Source: Bacteroidales bacterium
GTDB taxonomy: Bacteria; Bacteroidota; Bacteroidia; Bacteroidales; UBA3663
NCBI GenBank assembly: GCA_017618715.1
Contig: JAFZTS010000058.1
Location: 1 to 37,752, forward strand
DNA: 37,752 bases
Reading direction: 5' to 3'
Position 1 is the stretch's first letter. Every line of letters begins with the position of its first letter. The notes under the pieces were generated by a model. It was given only the letters and a program-made list of their open reading frames with translations. It searched no databases and was not told the origin of the DNA. A program made the translations under genes and the position numbers. This document shows positions 1-8,268 of the stretch, one piece after another.

Positions 1-1354
1 CAAGGATGAGGCGCGTGCTGTCGCGGTCCTCTCCCACCAGCACGATGTTGGGTTTGTCGATGATGACCTTCTGACGATAGATGCCATTGAGGACAAGAAT
101 CTTGAAAGGCTCTGTCCCATTGTCGGGAGCCTGTTCGATGGCCTTCTGAATACTCTCGCCCGGATGAACCACGATATCGAAGTTCTTGGGATTGATAACG
201 GGCTTGCGGTCCATGTCGATGAGCCCCGTTTCGTTGGCGCCCTTCGTCGAAAGACTGATCTTCACCTTATGACGCTTGTCATACTTGTCGGCCCATGCCT
301 CATAAAGCGGATAGAGCTCAGCAGGACGAGTGACATACCAGCTGTAACCATTGCGTCGCTCAGGTCCAATCTGATCCAGGTGCTTGCGCGGCAATCCATC
401 ACGGTCGCAGACGTATGGTTCCGTATGTTCAAGGTCATAGAAACGCCCCCAAAGTGCAGGAGCCGTGGGGTCTTTTTCCAGACGAGTATCCGAATCGGTA
501 TCGTTTCGTCCCCGATGGGCACGCACATAACGCAAGCCGGTGAGCTTGTAAGTGTCGAGCCACTTCATGCCGCCATGCACAGCCTCCTTGACGCGCTTGT
601 CGGGATCGGGCAGCTCCATGAGCAGACGCAGGATGCCCGCACTTTCTGAAGGCCCGTAGGAAGGCAGTTCGTATGCTCGTGCTGCAGCAGGTTCGAACGT
701 CTCGTGATCGTGCTGTTGACACCAGATGGTGGGTTTGCCCTTCACGCGGATCTGTGTCTTGAGAATGCAATCGATACCCTTGTCGAACGAAGTCCTTAGC
801 CTTGCCTTCATATCATCGTCGATGAGGTCGCCACCATAGATGTCGCGTCCCTCAAAAAGGTCGCGGAAGAGGGTGAGCGTGTTTACCATCGCATCATCGT
901 TATAGGTGATATGTACCTGATAACCTCGGTTGTTGGGCCAGAACTGTGGCCAACCGCCATTCTCATACTGTCCGCTAAGCAGGTATTCCACACCACGTCG
1001 GAAACCTTCCTTGTATCGCTGTTCGCCCGTCTGCTTGTAGAGACGAGCCAGATACTTCATCTGCATCGTGGTGGCACCATTGTCGATGGTCGAATCGTCG
1101 AGGCGCTGTTTGTCACGCACCACCATAGCGCGTTCCCTGGGGTCAAGTTCGCGTGCCATGTCGATATTCTTGGGCCAACCTCCCGTTATGCGTTGATAGA
1201 GCAGCATCTGGTCGCCGATGCGGCGTGCCTCATCGCTTTGGAAGAATGCGTCATCGGTAGCACGCATCGGATTGCGCGGTTGGGCGAAAAGGGTCATTGA
1301 AACAAGACTGCATACGAGCAGTGCAAAAAGCCGAAGGGAAAGATATTGTTTCAT
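1..1354 (-). CDS. Secreted pectate lyase (PL10) fused to pectin methylesterase (CE8), 3' part outside window
   Basis: Translating the minus strand from the ATG at 1354 gives 451 residues without a stop, so the gene runs off the window. Residues 1-24 are a signal peptide ending LFA before QP, so the enzyme is exported. Residues about 47-360 match family 10 pectate lyases: GGWPKNIDM (58-66), NGGWPQFWP (132-140), TYNDDAMVNT (150-159) and ELPSYGPSES (229-238). From about residue 391 the sequence matches the start of a CE8 pectinesterase beta-helix (IVVHPGESIQKAIEQAP, then NGIYRQKVIIDKPNIVLVGE). PL10 enzymes cleave de-esterified polygalacturonan by beta-elimination and CE8 removes methyl esters, so the fusion would demethylate and cut the same chain. 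The CE8 catalytic aspartates lie beyond the edge and cannot be checked. Confidence 0.88.
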   Translation of the reverse strand, partial: MKQYLSLRLFALLVCSLVSMTLFAQPRNPMRATDDAFFQSDEARRIGDQMLLYQRITGGWPKNIDMARELDPRERAMVVRDKQRLDDSTIDNGATTMQMKYLARLYKQTGEQRYKEGFRRGVEYLLSGQYENGGWPQFWPNNRGYQVHITYNDDAMVNTLTLFRDLFEGRDIYGGDLIDDDMKARLRTSFDKGIDCILKTQIRVKGKPTIWCQQHDHETFEPAAARAYELPSYGPSESAGILRLLMELPDPDKRVKEAVHGGMKWLDTYKLTGLRYVRAHRGRNDTDSDTRLEKDPTAPALWGRFYDLEHTEPYVCDRDGLPRKHLDQIGPERRNGYSWYVTRPAELYPLYEAWADKYDKRHKVKISLSTKGANETGLIDMDRKPVINPKNFDIVVHPGESIQKAIEQAPDNGTEPFKILVLNGIYRQKVIIDKPNIVLVGEDRDSTRLIL

Positions 1355-1382
1355 TGTGTGTGAAATGGATTGATTAACGCTG

Positions 1383-1414
1383 CAAAAATAAGGAAATAAT
1401 CGGTAAACTCCAAG
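1383..1414 (-). promoter_or_regulatory. Bacteroidota-type promoter of the pectinase gene
   Basis: On the minus strand a TATTTTTG -7 box (1383-1390) is preceded, with exactly 20 nt between, by CTTG (1411-1414), close to the TTTG -33 element. It ends about 28 nt before the ATG at 1354. Confidence 0.55.
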
Positions 1415-1484
1415 TTTTTGCCCACATTTCTCACAATTTTGCGTAAAAGAGGTCCTAAGGATACCATCCTATTCTTTTTTTCCC

Positions 1485-1492
1485 TATCTTTG
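1485..1492 (+). promoter_or_regulatory. -7 box of the Nudix-HAD-esterase operon
   Basis: TATCTTTG matches the Bacteroidota TAnnTTTG consensus and lies 21 nt before the Nudix ATG. I see no clear TTTG at the expected -33 position. Confidence 0.55.
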
Positions 1493-1513
1493 CGTCGTAT
1501 TTTTTAATATAAT

Positions 1514-2074
1514 ATGGAAAAAGACCCGATGCAATGGGAAGTGCTTGAAAGTGAATACCTCTTCAAGCGACCCTGGCTGACAGCAAGACGCGACCACGTT
1601 AAACTACCCACCGGAGCCGAGATTCAGGACTTCTATGTGCTGGAATATCCCGACTTCTGCAATGTCATTGCCATCACCAAGGATGGGCGAATCGTGCTCG
1701 AACGACAATATCGTCATGCCCAACGAATCACTGGCTACGAGATTCCTGCAGGTTGTGTCGAACCGGGAGAAGACGCGATGGAAGGAGCCAAGCGAGAACT
1801 GTTTGAAGAAACGGGGTATTCGGGTGGCGAATGGCAGCACTTCATGACCATCAGCCCCAACCCTGGAGCATGCACCAACTACTGCCATGTCTTCCTTGCC
1901 AAAGGTGTGGAGAGGGTCTCTTCGCAGCATCTGGAGGAATCGGAAGACATCCGCATCGAGCTCTTCCCCGAGGAAGAAGTCTTCGACATGCTGAAACGCG
2001 GAGAGTTCCACCAAGCCATGATGGTCGCCCCATTGTGGAAGTATTTCGCAGAGAAGATGCAGACCCTCAAATAA
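1514..2074 (+). CDS. Nudix hydrolase, ADP-ribose pyrophosphatase-like
   Basis: The 186-aa protein carries a textbook Nudix box near residues 80-102 (GCVEPGEDAMEGAKREL followed by FEETGY), matching GX5EX7REUXEEXGU with all metal-binding glutamates. Length and the upstream segment (DGRIVLERQYRHAQ) fit the ADP-sugar pyrophosphatase branch, which hydrolyses ADP-ribose or related nucleoside diphosphate sugars in the cytoplasm. The exact substrate cannot be read from sequence. It is the first gene of a tight run: the HAD phosphatase starts 7 nt after its stop, and the -7 box at 1485-1492 would drive the unit. An ADP-sugar pyrophosphatase followed by a HAD phosphatase suggests nucleotide-sugar housecleaning, which is inference. 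Confidence 0.88.
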   Translation: MEKDPMQWEVLESEYLFKRPWLTARRDHVKLPTGAEIQDFYVLEYPDFCNVIAITKDGRIVLERQYRHAQRITGYEIPAGCVEPGEDAMEGAKRELFEETGYSGGEWQHFMTISPNPGACTNYCHVFLAKGVERVSSQHLEESEDIRIELFPEEEVFDMLKRGEFHQAMMVAPLWKYFAEKMQTLK

Positions 2075-2081
2075 TACTCCA

Positions 2082-2690
2082 ATGATCAAAGCCCTGATAT
2101 TTGACTTCGGCAAGGTGCTCGTCGATTACGACTTTTCGCACATCATCGACCCGCTCTTCATTAGCGAGGCCGACAGAAAGGAGTTCAATACTTTCTTCAC
2201 TTCACTCGACTTCATCAACGAGCTCGATCGCGAGTCAACCCCATTCATCGACATCATCCGGCGCAAGCAACAAGAGTATCCCAAATACACCATGCAGCTC
2301 CAAACCTTCTTCGACCGATATGTGGATTTCGTGACGGGTGAAGTACCAGGCATGAAGGATCTGCTCAAGGAACTGAAGGCTCAAGGCTTCAAGCTCTACG
2401 GCCTCACCAACTGGAGCAGCAAGGTCCACCAGGTGATGAAGAACTACGACATCTTCAGCCTGCTCGATGGACAGGTCATTTCGTCCGAGGAACACCTCAT
2501 CAAGCCTGAACCCGAAATATACGAGCGTCTGCTCGAAAAGTTCGGACTTAAGGCAGAGGAATGTGTCTTTACCGACGACAAGGCCGTCAATGTGGTGGCT
2601 GCCGAAAAGATAGGCATTACGGGTATCGTCTTCCACGATGCTGCACAATTTGCGCGTGAACTCAAGGCCATCATCGAACAAACTGCATGA
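2082..2690 (+). CDS. HAD-superfamily phosphatase (subfamily IA, YihX-like)
   Basis: At 202 aa it matches HAD-IA phosphatases. Motif I is FDFGKVLVD at the N-terminus, with the nucleophile Asp. The second motif-I Asp is replaced by Gly, which is normal for the YihX/sEH-N branch. Motif II is LTNWS, motif III is the Lys in IKPEPEIYE, and motif IV is CVFTDDKAVNV with the metal-binding Asp pair. YihX-type enzymes dephosphorylate sugar phosphates such as alpha-glucose-1-phosphate, but the substrate here is unknown. The gene starts 7 nt after the Nudix gene and overlaps the esterase start by 4 nt (ATGA), so it is probably translationally coupled. Confidence 0.87.
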   Translation: MIKALIFDFGKVLVDYDFSHIIDPLFISEADRKEFNTFFTSLDFINELDRESTPFIDIIRRKQQEYPKYTMQLQTFFDRYVDFVTGEVPGMKDLLKELKAQGFKLYGLTNWSSKVHQVMKNYDIFSLLDGQVISSEEHLIKPEPEIYERLLEKFGLKAEECVFTDDKAVNVVAAEKIGITGIVFHDAAQFARELKAIIEQTA

Positions 2691-3838
2691 AGAAGTACAT
2701 TGGCATCAGATACGCCACTGCCGAACGGTTCGGCAAGCCCATCCCTACCCCTGACCTCCAGTCAGTGGACGATGTCACATGCCAAGTAACCATCTGTCCA
2801 CAGAACCCATCGAAGCTCGATACCCTGCTGGGACTCATGTCGAGTGGCGAAATGCAAAGCGAGGATTGCCTACGGTTATCCATCTTCACTCCTTCGACCA
2901 AAGGATTGCACCCCGTGTTTGTCTGGGTTCATGGAGGTGCTTACCTTACGGGCAGCGGAATGTACCAGCGTTATGATGCTAGCGAACTATTGGAGCGAGG
3001 CAACATCGTCGTGGTCAACATTTCCTACCGAATGGGGATTCTCGGTTTCTATTATGACCCGAAGCAGGACATCGTGAACCTTGGTTTGCAGGACCAGGTA
3101 TGCGCCTTACAATGGATACAACGTAACATCCGTCTTTTCGGAGGTGACCCCGAGCAGGTAACTATCTTCGGACAATCGGCTGGTGCACATTCCGTGCTAT
3201 GTCATATTGCCCAGCAGCGGCAAGTGCTCTTCCAGAAGGCCATCATCGCCAGCGCTCCATTCATCCCCGCCACGGCTAAGGCACAGACGAAGCGCACACG
3301 CAAGTTCCTTGCTTTCCTTAACGAAGATCCCAAGACTGCTTCCATTACCAAGATGCTCGAAGCACAGTACAACGCTTCGCATGGAACACTCAGCGGTATG
3401 CCCTTCGCTCCCGTCTGCACTGATATCAAGGCTACCGAGCACATCATCCCGGGACTGCAATCCGTTCTCCTTTGGACGCAACGTGACGATGCCCTACCAT
3501 TCGTGCCTTTCCGATTTCTGAATGGTATTGTGACAAGGATCGTCTTTCTTTGGCCTACGGAAAGATACGCAAAGCATCTTGAAAAGAAAGGCGTCAAGAC
3601 AGAGGTCTGGCTACTGGATTGGAGACATGGGCTGTCACAATTTGGTGCGATTCATTGCCTCGAACTGCCCCTTATATTCGGCACTTGGGAACAATGGAAG
3701 GATGCACCCTTCCTCGAAGGCGTGAGTCGTCAGGAATATGACGAAAAAAGCGCTGCCTTCAAGCAGCGCCTTATCAAGTTTATCCGTTATCGATGTTGCG
3801 CATCACATAGTCAAGAAGCTTCTCAGGCGAAGCCATGA
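2687..3838 (+). CDS. Shortened type-B carboxylesterase
   Basis: This 383-aa protein has the type-B carboxylesterase signatures: SEDCLRLSIFTP (58-69), the oxyanion-hole segment VWVHGGAYLTGSG (79-91), the nucleophile in FGQSAGAHS (Ser164), and a C-terminal GAIHCLELPLIFG supplying catalytic His323. Family members are usually near 500 aa, so it is missing roughly 100 residues between the Ser and His regions plus part of the C-terminus. No signal peptide is visible, so it is probably cytoplasmic. The start overlaps the HAD gene by 4 nt. The last 59 nt overlap the convergent glnA gene, and the glnA terminator lies inside this coding region, so the last about 20 residues (from FIRYRCCA) may be a read-through tail rather than a conserved end. 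Substrate unknown. Confidence 0.78.
   Translation: MKKYIGIRYATAERFGKPIPTPDLQSVDDVTCQVTICPQNPSKLDTLLGLMSSGEMQSEDCLRLSIFTPSTKGLHPVFVWVHGGAYLTGSGMYQRYDASELLERGNIVVVNISYRMGILGFYYDPKQDIVNLGLQDQVCALQWIQRNIRLFGGDPEQVTIFGQSAGAHSVLCHIAQQRQVLFQKAIIASAPFIPATAKAQTKRTRKFLAFLNEDPKTASITKMLEAQYNASHGTLSGMPFAPVCTDIKATEHIIPGLQSVLLWTQRDDALPFVPFRFLNGIVTRIVFLWPTERYAKHLEKKGVKTEVWLLDWRHGLSQFGAIHCLELPLIFGTWEQWKDAPFLEGVSRQEYDEKSAAFKQRLIKFIRYRCCASHSQEASQAKP
3744..3769 (-). terminator. Rho-independent terminator of glnA, inside the convergent esterase CDS
   Basis: On the minus strand GCGCTGC and GCAGCGC form a perfect 7-bp stem (3750-3756 with 3763-3769) around a 6-nt loop. A run of six T follows (3744-3749). It sits 11 nt past the glnA stop. 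In the plus direction no T tract follows, so it should act only on glnA. Confidence 0.8.
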
Positions 3839-5288
3839 GTTCCTGACGCGTGTGCTTGTCATCGAAAGCCTTCAGATAACGGATGGTATAATCGACAATC
3901 GAGTCGCTGAACACGTCCTCCGACGTATAGATGATGCGATCCTTGCCCAACTCAATGGCAGCTTCTTCGCACGAACCGGGCAACTGCTCGAGTGCTTCCT
4001 GCACTTGGCGGTTGCTCTTGTCATGAATATTGACACCAAGATCAACGTAGGTACGCTCGGCCACCTGTAGGGCATCGGGTATCTCGAAGCCATGACGAGC
4101 TGCACAACACAGGGCAGCCATCAGCAGATAGGTGTCGGCCATGCCGTCAGAAGCACGCCATTCGAAAGTCTGCTTGATAGATAAATCCTTGTTCAGTGGT
4201 TTCTCGCATGGATTGACTTTGCTGGCCATGTCCGTCTCGGTTTGCCATCCAAGGGGAACACGCACCAATGCCGAACGATTGCTGAACGACCAGCACAACG
4301 ATGTCGGTGCCTCCTGATGAGGTACCAAACGCATGAACGAAAGCGGATGAGGATTGCCGAATGCGGGCAACGACGTGCCGGCATCCATATAACCTGCGAT
4401 GGCACGACGTGCGTGATCGCTGAGCTTTCCTCCATCGAGCATCATGCTCTTGCCATCCTTCATAAAGCGGCAATGCACATGCATTCCTGAACCAGCCTTG
4501 CCGACAGTGATCTTGGGGGCAAAGGTTAGCTCTACATCATACTTGTAGGCCAACTGACGCATGATCCACTTGGCAATGACGAGTTGATCGGCAGCATCCT
4601 CAATGCCAGTAGGAAGGAATTCTATCTCGTTCTGTTCATAGATCTTTCCATTCTCGGTGAAGTTGCCCACCTCCGAATGTCCATACTTGATCTGGCCTCC
4701 ACATTCGGCAATCATTTCCATCGCTTCGGTGCGCAAATCGGCGAACTTGTTGAATGGAGAACTCTCATGATATCCACGCTGGTCCTCGACCTGATAGAGC
4801 GGTTCCTGTTCGGCGATGACGTAGTACTCGAGTTCGCCCATCGTCTCCATGTTCAAGCCAGTCTTTCTGACAAATGCCTCATTGGCTTTGTGCAGGATAT
4901 ACTGCGGGGACGATTCGAAGAACTCGCCATCCCGATCGAGGAAAGCACACAACACGTCAAGCGTATCATCAGAGAAAGGATTGACGAAAGCCGTCTTATA
5001 ACGAGGCATCACGTAGAGGTCAGAGCGTCCTGCCTCAACAAATGGGAATAAGCTGGAGCCATCGACACGCTCGCCGTCCTCGAAGATGCTGCGCAGATGC
5101 TCTTCACTTTGGATAACAAAATTAAGTGTCTTCAGGCGACCGCCCCAACCGCAATAATGGAAATTGATAAAGTGAATGTCATTCTCTCGACAATAATTGA
5201 TGAGATCCTCACGTGTGAAATCCTTGGGTTCCTTCTTCAAGAAGCGAACAAGAGGATTCGGACTCATCGAAATCTTGGGATTACTCAT
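3780..5288 (-). CDS. glnA: Glutamine synthetase, type I-like
   Basis: The 502-aa protein joins ammonia and glutamate to form glutamine with ATP. Family motifs are clear: the N-terminal beta-grasp region containing VDGSSLFPFVEAGRSDLYVMP, ELEYYVIAE with metal-binding glutamates, the ATP-site motif KAGSGMHVHCRF, and NRSALVRVP corresponding to the usual NRSA-R-P motif. This is the roughly 500-residue GSI fold rather than the 700-residue GlnN (type III) also found in Bacteroidota. I could not identify an adenylylation-loop tyrosine with confidence. It is a single-gene unit with a consensus promoter at 5330-5361 and a terminator at 3744-3769. It is the central nitrogen-assimilation enzyme. Confidence 0.92.
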   Translation of the reverse strand: MSNPKISMSPNPLVRFLKKEPKDFTREDLINYCRENDIHFINFHYCGWGGRLKTLNFVIQSEEHLRSIFEDGERVDGSSLFPFVEAGRSDLYVMPRYKTAFVNPFSDDTLDVLCAFLDRDGEFFESSPQYILHKANEAFVRKTGLNMETMGELEYYVIAEQEPLYQVEDQRGYHESSPFNKFADLRTEAMEMIAECGGQIKYGHSEVGNFTENGKIYEQNEIEFLPTGIEDAADQLVIAKWIMRQLAYKYDVELTFAPKITVGKAGSGMHVHCRFMKDGKSMMLDGGKLSDHARRAIAGYMDAGTSLPAFGNPHPLSFMRLVPHQEAPTSLCWSFSNRSALVRVPLGWQTETDMASKVNPCEKPLNKDLSIKQTFEWRASDGMADTYLLMAALCCAARHGFEIPDALQVAERTYVDLGVNIHDKSNRQVQEALEQLPGSCEEAAIELGKDRIIYTSEDVFSDSIVDYTIRYLKAFDDKHTRQELMASPEKLLDYVMRNIDNG

Positions 5289-5329
5289 AATCTGATGAAA
5301 TCGTTAATTGGAATAAGTTATTGAGGATG

Positions 5330-5361
5330 CAAAGGTAAGGATAAACTTTCACTTTGCCAAA
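5330..5361 (-). promoter_or_regulatory. Promoter of glnA
   Basis: TTTG (-33, minus strand, 5358-5361), exactly 20 nt, then TACCTTTG (-7, 5330-5337). It lies about 40 nt upstream of the glnA ATG at 5288. Confidence 0.7.
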
Positions 5362-5460
5362 TATCAGCTCTGTTTTTGCGCCTTTTTCAAGGTCTTCGAT
5401 AGCAAAATGAAAACAGAGATTACATTTTTCGTTTAATATCGAAAAAAATCCCTCAAAGAC

Positions 5461-5492
5461 TTTGGATAAAAGGACAGAAATCATTATCTTTG
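5461..5492 (+). promoter_or_regulatory. Promoter of the SDR epimerase gene
   Basis: TTTG (5461-5464), exactly 20 nt, then TATCTTTG (5485-5492). The ATG at 5559 is about 66 nt downstream. The glnA promoter faces the other way about 100 nt back. The rest of the 270-nt divergent region shows no further convincing element. Confidence 0.7.
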
Positions 5493-5558
5493 CCCTCGGA
5501 ATAATCATTTATCAATGAATAACTTTTATAAAATCACAATCAAATCTTTTCAAGTTCA

Positions 5559-6587
5559 ATGAAAGCACTATTTATCGGAGGAACTGGCACGATCAGTTCG
5601 GCAATCACAAGACTGGTAGCACAGACACCAGGCTGGGAACTTTATCTCTTGAACCGAGGCACCCACAAGAACGAGGTTCCTCAAGGCGTGAAGACCATTA
5701 TCGCCGACATCAATGACGAGGCCGCTGCCGAAACGGCACTTGCAGGTATGTCGTTCGATGTGGTTTGTGACTTCATCGGCTTCCTGCCTTCCCAGGTGGA
5801 ACGCGACTATCGTCTATTCGCTGGTCGCACGAAACAGTACATGTATATCAGTTCGGCCTCGGCTTACCAGAAACCTCTCTCCTCGCCCTACATCTCCGAA
5901 GGCACTCCGCTGGCCAATCCCTATTGGCAGTATTCGCGCGACAAGATTGCCTGCGAGGAACTGCTCATGCGCCACTATCGCGAAGAGGGATTCCCCATCA
6001 CCATCATCCGTCCCAGTCACACCTATTGCGAACGTGGCGTACCGACCGCTGTTCACGGCAACAAGGGTAGTTGGCAGGTTCTGAAACGTATGCTCGAAGG
6101 CAAGTCCGTCATCATCCCAGGTGATGGAACGACGCTTTGGACTGTGACCCACAACTCAGATTTCGCCAAGGCATTCGTGGGACTGATGGGAAATAAACAC
6201 GCCATTGGAGAAACGTTCCAAATCACGGGCGACGAGAACCTGACGTGGAACCAAATTCACGAGATCATTGCCGACATCTTGGGTGTCGAACTGAAGGCTT
6301 ACCATGTTTCATCGGAGTTCCTCGCCGCTGTCGGTCCACAATATGACCTCTATGGAGGATTGCTCGGCGACAAGGCATGTACAGTTATCTTTGACAACAG
6401 GAAGCTGAAACGTGCCGTCCCAGGATTCGTAGCCACGACACGTTTCGACCAAGGCGCACGTATGGTCATCGAGCACATTTTGAACCATCCAGAACTGCAG
6501 GTGGAAGACCCCGAGTTTGACGCATGGTGTGACCGAATCATCGAAGCTATTGAGGAAGCTAAACGTTCGCTTCTTTCTCAGCCATAA
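5559..6587 (+). CDS. Extended short-chain dehydrogenase / NAD-dependent epimerase-dehydratase
   Basis: This 342-aa Rossmann-fold protein starts with the nucleotide-binding motif GGTGTISSAI. It has an acidic residue after beta-2/3 (IIADIND), SSASAYQKP carrying the catalytic Ser region, and the Tyr-x-x-x-Lys pair in YSRDK. These mark an extended SDR acting on a nucleotide-linked sugar or similar compound. IIRPSHTYCERG is the usual substrate-domain entry. No membrane segment is present. It has its own promoter at 5461-5492 and is followed 12 nt later by the pantothenate-kinase-like gene. The pairing is not informative for the substrate, so I assign only the family. Confidence 0.85.
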   Translation: MKALFIGGTGTISSAITRLVAQTPGWELYLLNRGTHKNEVPQGVKTIIADINDEAAAETALAGMSFDVVCDFIGFLPSQVERDYRLFAGRTKQYMYISSASAYQKPLSSPYISEGTPLANPYWQYSRDKIACEELLMRHYREEGFPITIIRPSHTYCERGVPTAVHGNKGSWQVLKRMLEGKSVIIPGDGTTLWTVTHNSDFAKAFVGLMGNKHAIGETFQITGDENLTWNQIHEIIADILGVELKAYHVSSEFLAAVGPQYDLYGGLLGDKACTVIFDNRKLKRAVPGFVATTRFDQGARMVIEHILNHPELQVEDPEFDAWCDRIIEAIEEAKRSLLSQP

Positions 6588-6599
6588 ATTAGAATAACA

Positions 6600-7409
6600 G
6601 TGAACGTAGGCATAGATCTGGGAATAAGCGCCACCAAACTAATCCTCCTCGACGAGGATCGTCTCTGGGGCAAGGAAATCCGGGAAGACAGCTTTTCGGA
6701 GGAAAAGTTGGCCGACTACCTGCTGCGATATGGCATTGCTCGTACCGATGTCCATCATATCGCCCTAACAGGCGTAGGCAGTGACCAATACGGAGACTCT
6801 CTCTTAGGCATTCCTGCCATACATGTGGACGAGTTTGCCGCCAATGCAAAGGCGGCGCGCTGGATCTGCCGAGAAGAGAAGTTCATCGTCACTTCATTGG
6901 GCACAGGCACAAGTTTTGTACTGATTGATGGCGAAACGTCGAAACACCTTGGAGGCAGTGCGCTCGGGGGAGGTTCACTCTACGGATTATTCCAACTGAT
7001 GCTCCCCGGTGTTGATTATTCCGAGTTCCGAGCACTGGCTTCCAAAGGCTCATTGAGCAACATCGACCTCGAGATTGGAGATGTGAGCAAGGAAGCGTTG
7101 CCAAATCTGCCCCTTGACGTGACAGCCACCAACTTCGGCAAGGCGAGTCCCGACTCCAAGCCTGAAGACATCGCTGCAGGCCTCGTGAACCTCGTCCTGC
7201 AGAACATCGGTGTGATGGCCCATCTTGCAGGTAGAGGATATGGCATCAAGACCTTCGTCTTCATCGGACGAATGACGACATTGCCCCATGCCCGTGAGAT
7301 CTTCGATCGACTTGAAAGACTCTACCAGATTCATTTGCTCGTTCCTGAAGATGCGACCTACATGACAGCCATCGGTGCTGCTAGTACGATGTACGATTAT
7401 CAGTTTTAA
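6600..7409 (+). CDS. Type II pantothenate kinase-like protein (Fumble/ASKHA fold)
   Basis: The 269-aa protein begins at GTG 6600, as no ATG lies near the phosphate-binding motif NVGIDLGISATKLIL. Further ASKHA/Fumble features are ALTGVGSDQYG, the acidic IHVDEFAANAKAA region that carries the catalytic Glu in type II pantothenate kinases, the second phosphate loop TSLGTGTSFV, and GGSALGGGSLYGL. These match PF03630 enzymes, which phosphorylate pantothenate in the first step of coenzyme A synthesis. Many Bacteroidota use type III CoaX instead, so this could be an additional or alternative enzyme; whether CoaX exists elsewhere cannot be seen. It starts 12 nt after the SDR gene. Confidence 0.78.
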   Translation: MNVGIDLGISATKLILLDEDRLWGKEIREDSFSEEKLADYLLRYGIARTDVHHIALTGVGSDQYGDSLLGIPAIHVDEFAANAKAARWICREEKFIVTSLGTGTSFVLIDGETSKHLGGSALGGGSLYGLFQLMLPGVDYSEFRALASKGSLSNIDLEIGDVSKEALPNLPLDVTATNFGKASPDSKPEDIAAGLVNLVLQNIGVMAHLAGRGYGIKTFVFIGRMTTLPHAREIFDRLERLYQIHLLVPEDATYMTAIGAASTMYDYQF

Positions 7410-7412
7410 TTT

Positions 7413-7446
7413 ACAATTAACAATTAAGAGTTAACAATTATTGTTA
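7413..7446. repeat. 7-bp tandem array with a 15-bp palindrome
   Basis: Four consecutive 7-bp units read ACAATTA, ACAATTA, AGAGTTA, ACAATTA (7413-7440). The last unit is part of the perfect palindrome TAACAATTATTGTTA (7432-7446). The array fills the gap between the kinase-like gene and the esterase and ends 21 nt before the ATG at 7468. Confidence 0.75.
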
Positions 7447-7467
7447 GCGTAAAAATAAAAACCTATC

Positions 7468-8268
7468 ATGAAAAAAGTTCTAATGACCCTCATGCTGCTG
7501 TGCTGCACCATTGCAGCCATGGCACAATATGCACGTATCAACGACATCCCTTACAGCACCGACCCTGATGCATACGCACAAGAACGTTGCAAGCTCGACG
7601 TATATTATCCCACCGACATAAAGGATGCTCCCGTAGTAGTATGGTTCCACGGTGGTGGCCTCGAAGCCGGAAACAAACACATCGACCCCGAACTACAGAA
7701 CTGCGGTCTGGTGGTCGTTTCGGTCAATTACCGTCTCCTTCCCAAGGCAACCATCGACCAATGTATCGATGATGCAGCAGCGGCTGTAGCTTGGACATTC
7801 AAGAATATCCAACAATATAACGGCAGCCCAAGCAAGATATTTGTCACAGGACATTCGGCAGGCGGGTATCTCACCGACATGATTGGCCTCGACAAGAAAT
7901 GGCTGGCCAAGTACGACATCGATGCCGACTCCATTGCAGCCCTTATTCCTTTCAGCGGACAAGTGATCACACACTACAACGTGCGCAAGCTGCAGGGATT
8001 GACACCCTTCCAACCTACTATCGACCAGTATGCACCGCTAACATTCTGTCGTCCCGATGCACCTCCCATCGTCATAATCTCGGGTGACCGTGAGCTCGAA
8101 CTCTATGGCCGCTACGAGGAACAAGCCTATTTCTGGCGTTTGCTCAAGATGGTGGGCCACAAGGATGTGACACTCTACGAGATGCAGGGCTACAACCATG
8201 GTGAGATGGCACATCCTGCATACCACATCCTGAAGAATACCATCAAGCGGTTGACCAAGACCAATTAA
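7468..8268 (+). CDS. Secreted alpha/beta-hydrolase, esterase (BD-FAE-like)
   Basis: The 266-aa protein has a signal peptide (MKKVLMTLMLLCCTIAAMA, cut before QY). The core is an alpha/beta hydrolase: oxyanion-hole motif VVWFHGGGLEAG, nucleophile elbow GHSAGGYL, an Asp in VIISGDRELEL and a His in GYNHGEM, giving a complete Ser-Asp-His triad. It resembles BD-FAE/carboxylesterase family members that remove acetyl or feruloyl groups from plant polysaccharide, which would fit the pectinase 6 kb away, but the substrate is inferred. Its stop codon shares its last base with the start of the Y-family polymerase, so the two are probably co-translated. Confidence 0.85.
   Translation: MKKVLMTLMLLCCTIAAMAQYARINDIPYSTDPDAYAQERCKLDVYYPTDIKDAPVVVWFHGGGLEAGNKHIDPELQNCGLVVVSVNYRLLPKATIDQCIDDAAAAVAWTFKNIQQYNGSPSKIFVTGHSAGGYLTDMIGLDKKWLAKYDIDADSIAALIPFSGQVITHYNVRKLQGLTPFQPTIDQYAPLTFCRPDAPPIVIISGDRELELYGRYEEQAYFWRLLKMVGHKDVTLYEMQGYNHGEMAHPAYHILKNTIKRLTKTN

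Noticed and set aside
164..1300. Plus-strand frames in the first 1.3 kb
   Set aside because: The minus strand encodes a continuous PL10-CE8 protein across the whole stretch, so these are shadows.
1604..2113. 169-codon frame antisense to the Nudix gene
   Set aside because: The sense strand carries a perfect Nudix box; the antisense frame is a by-product.
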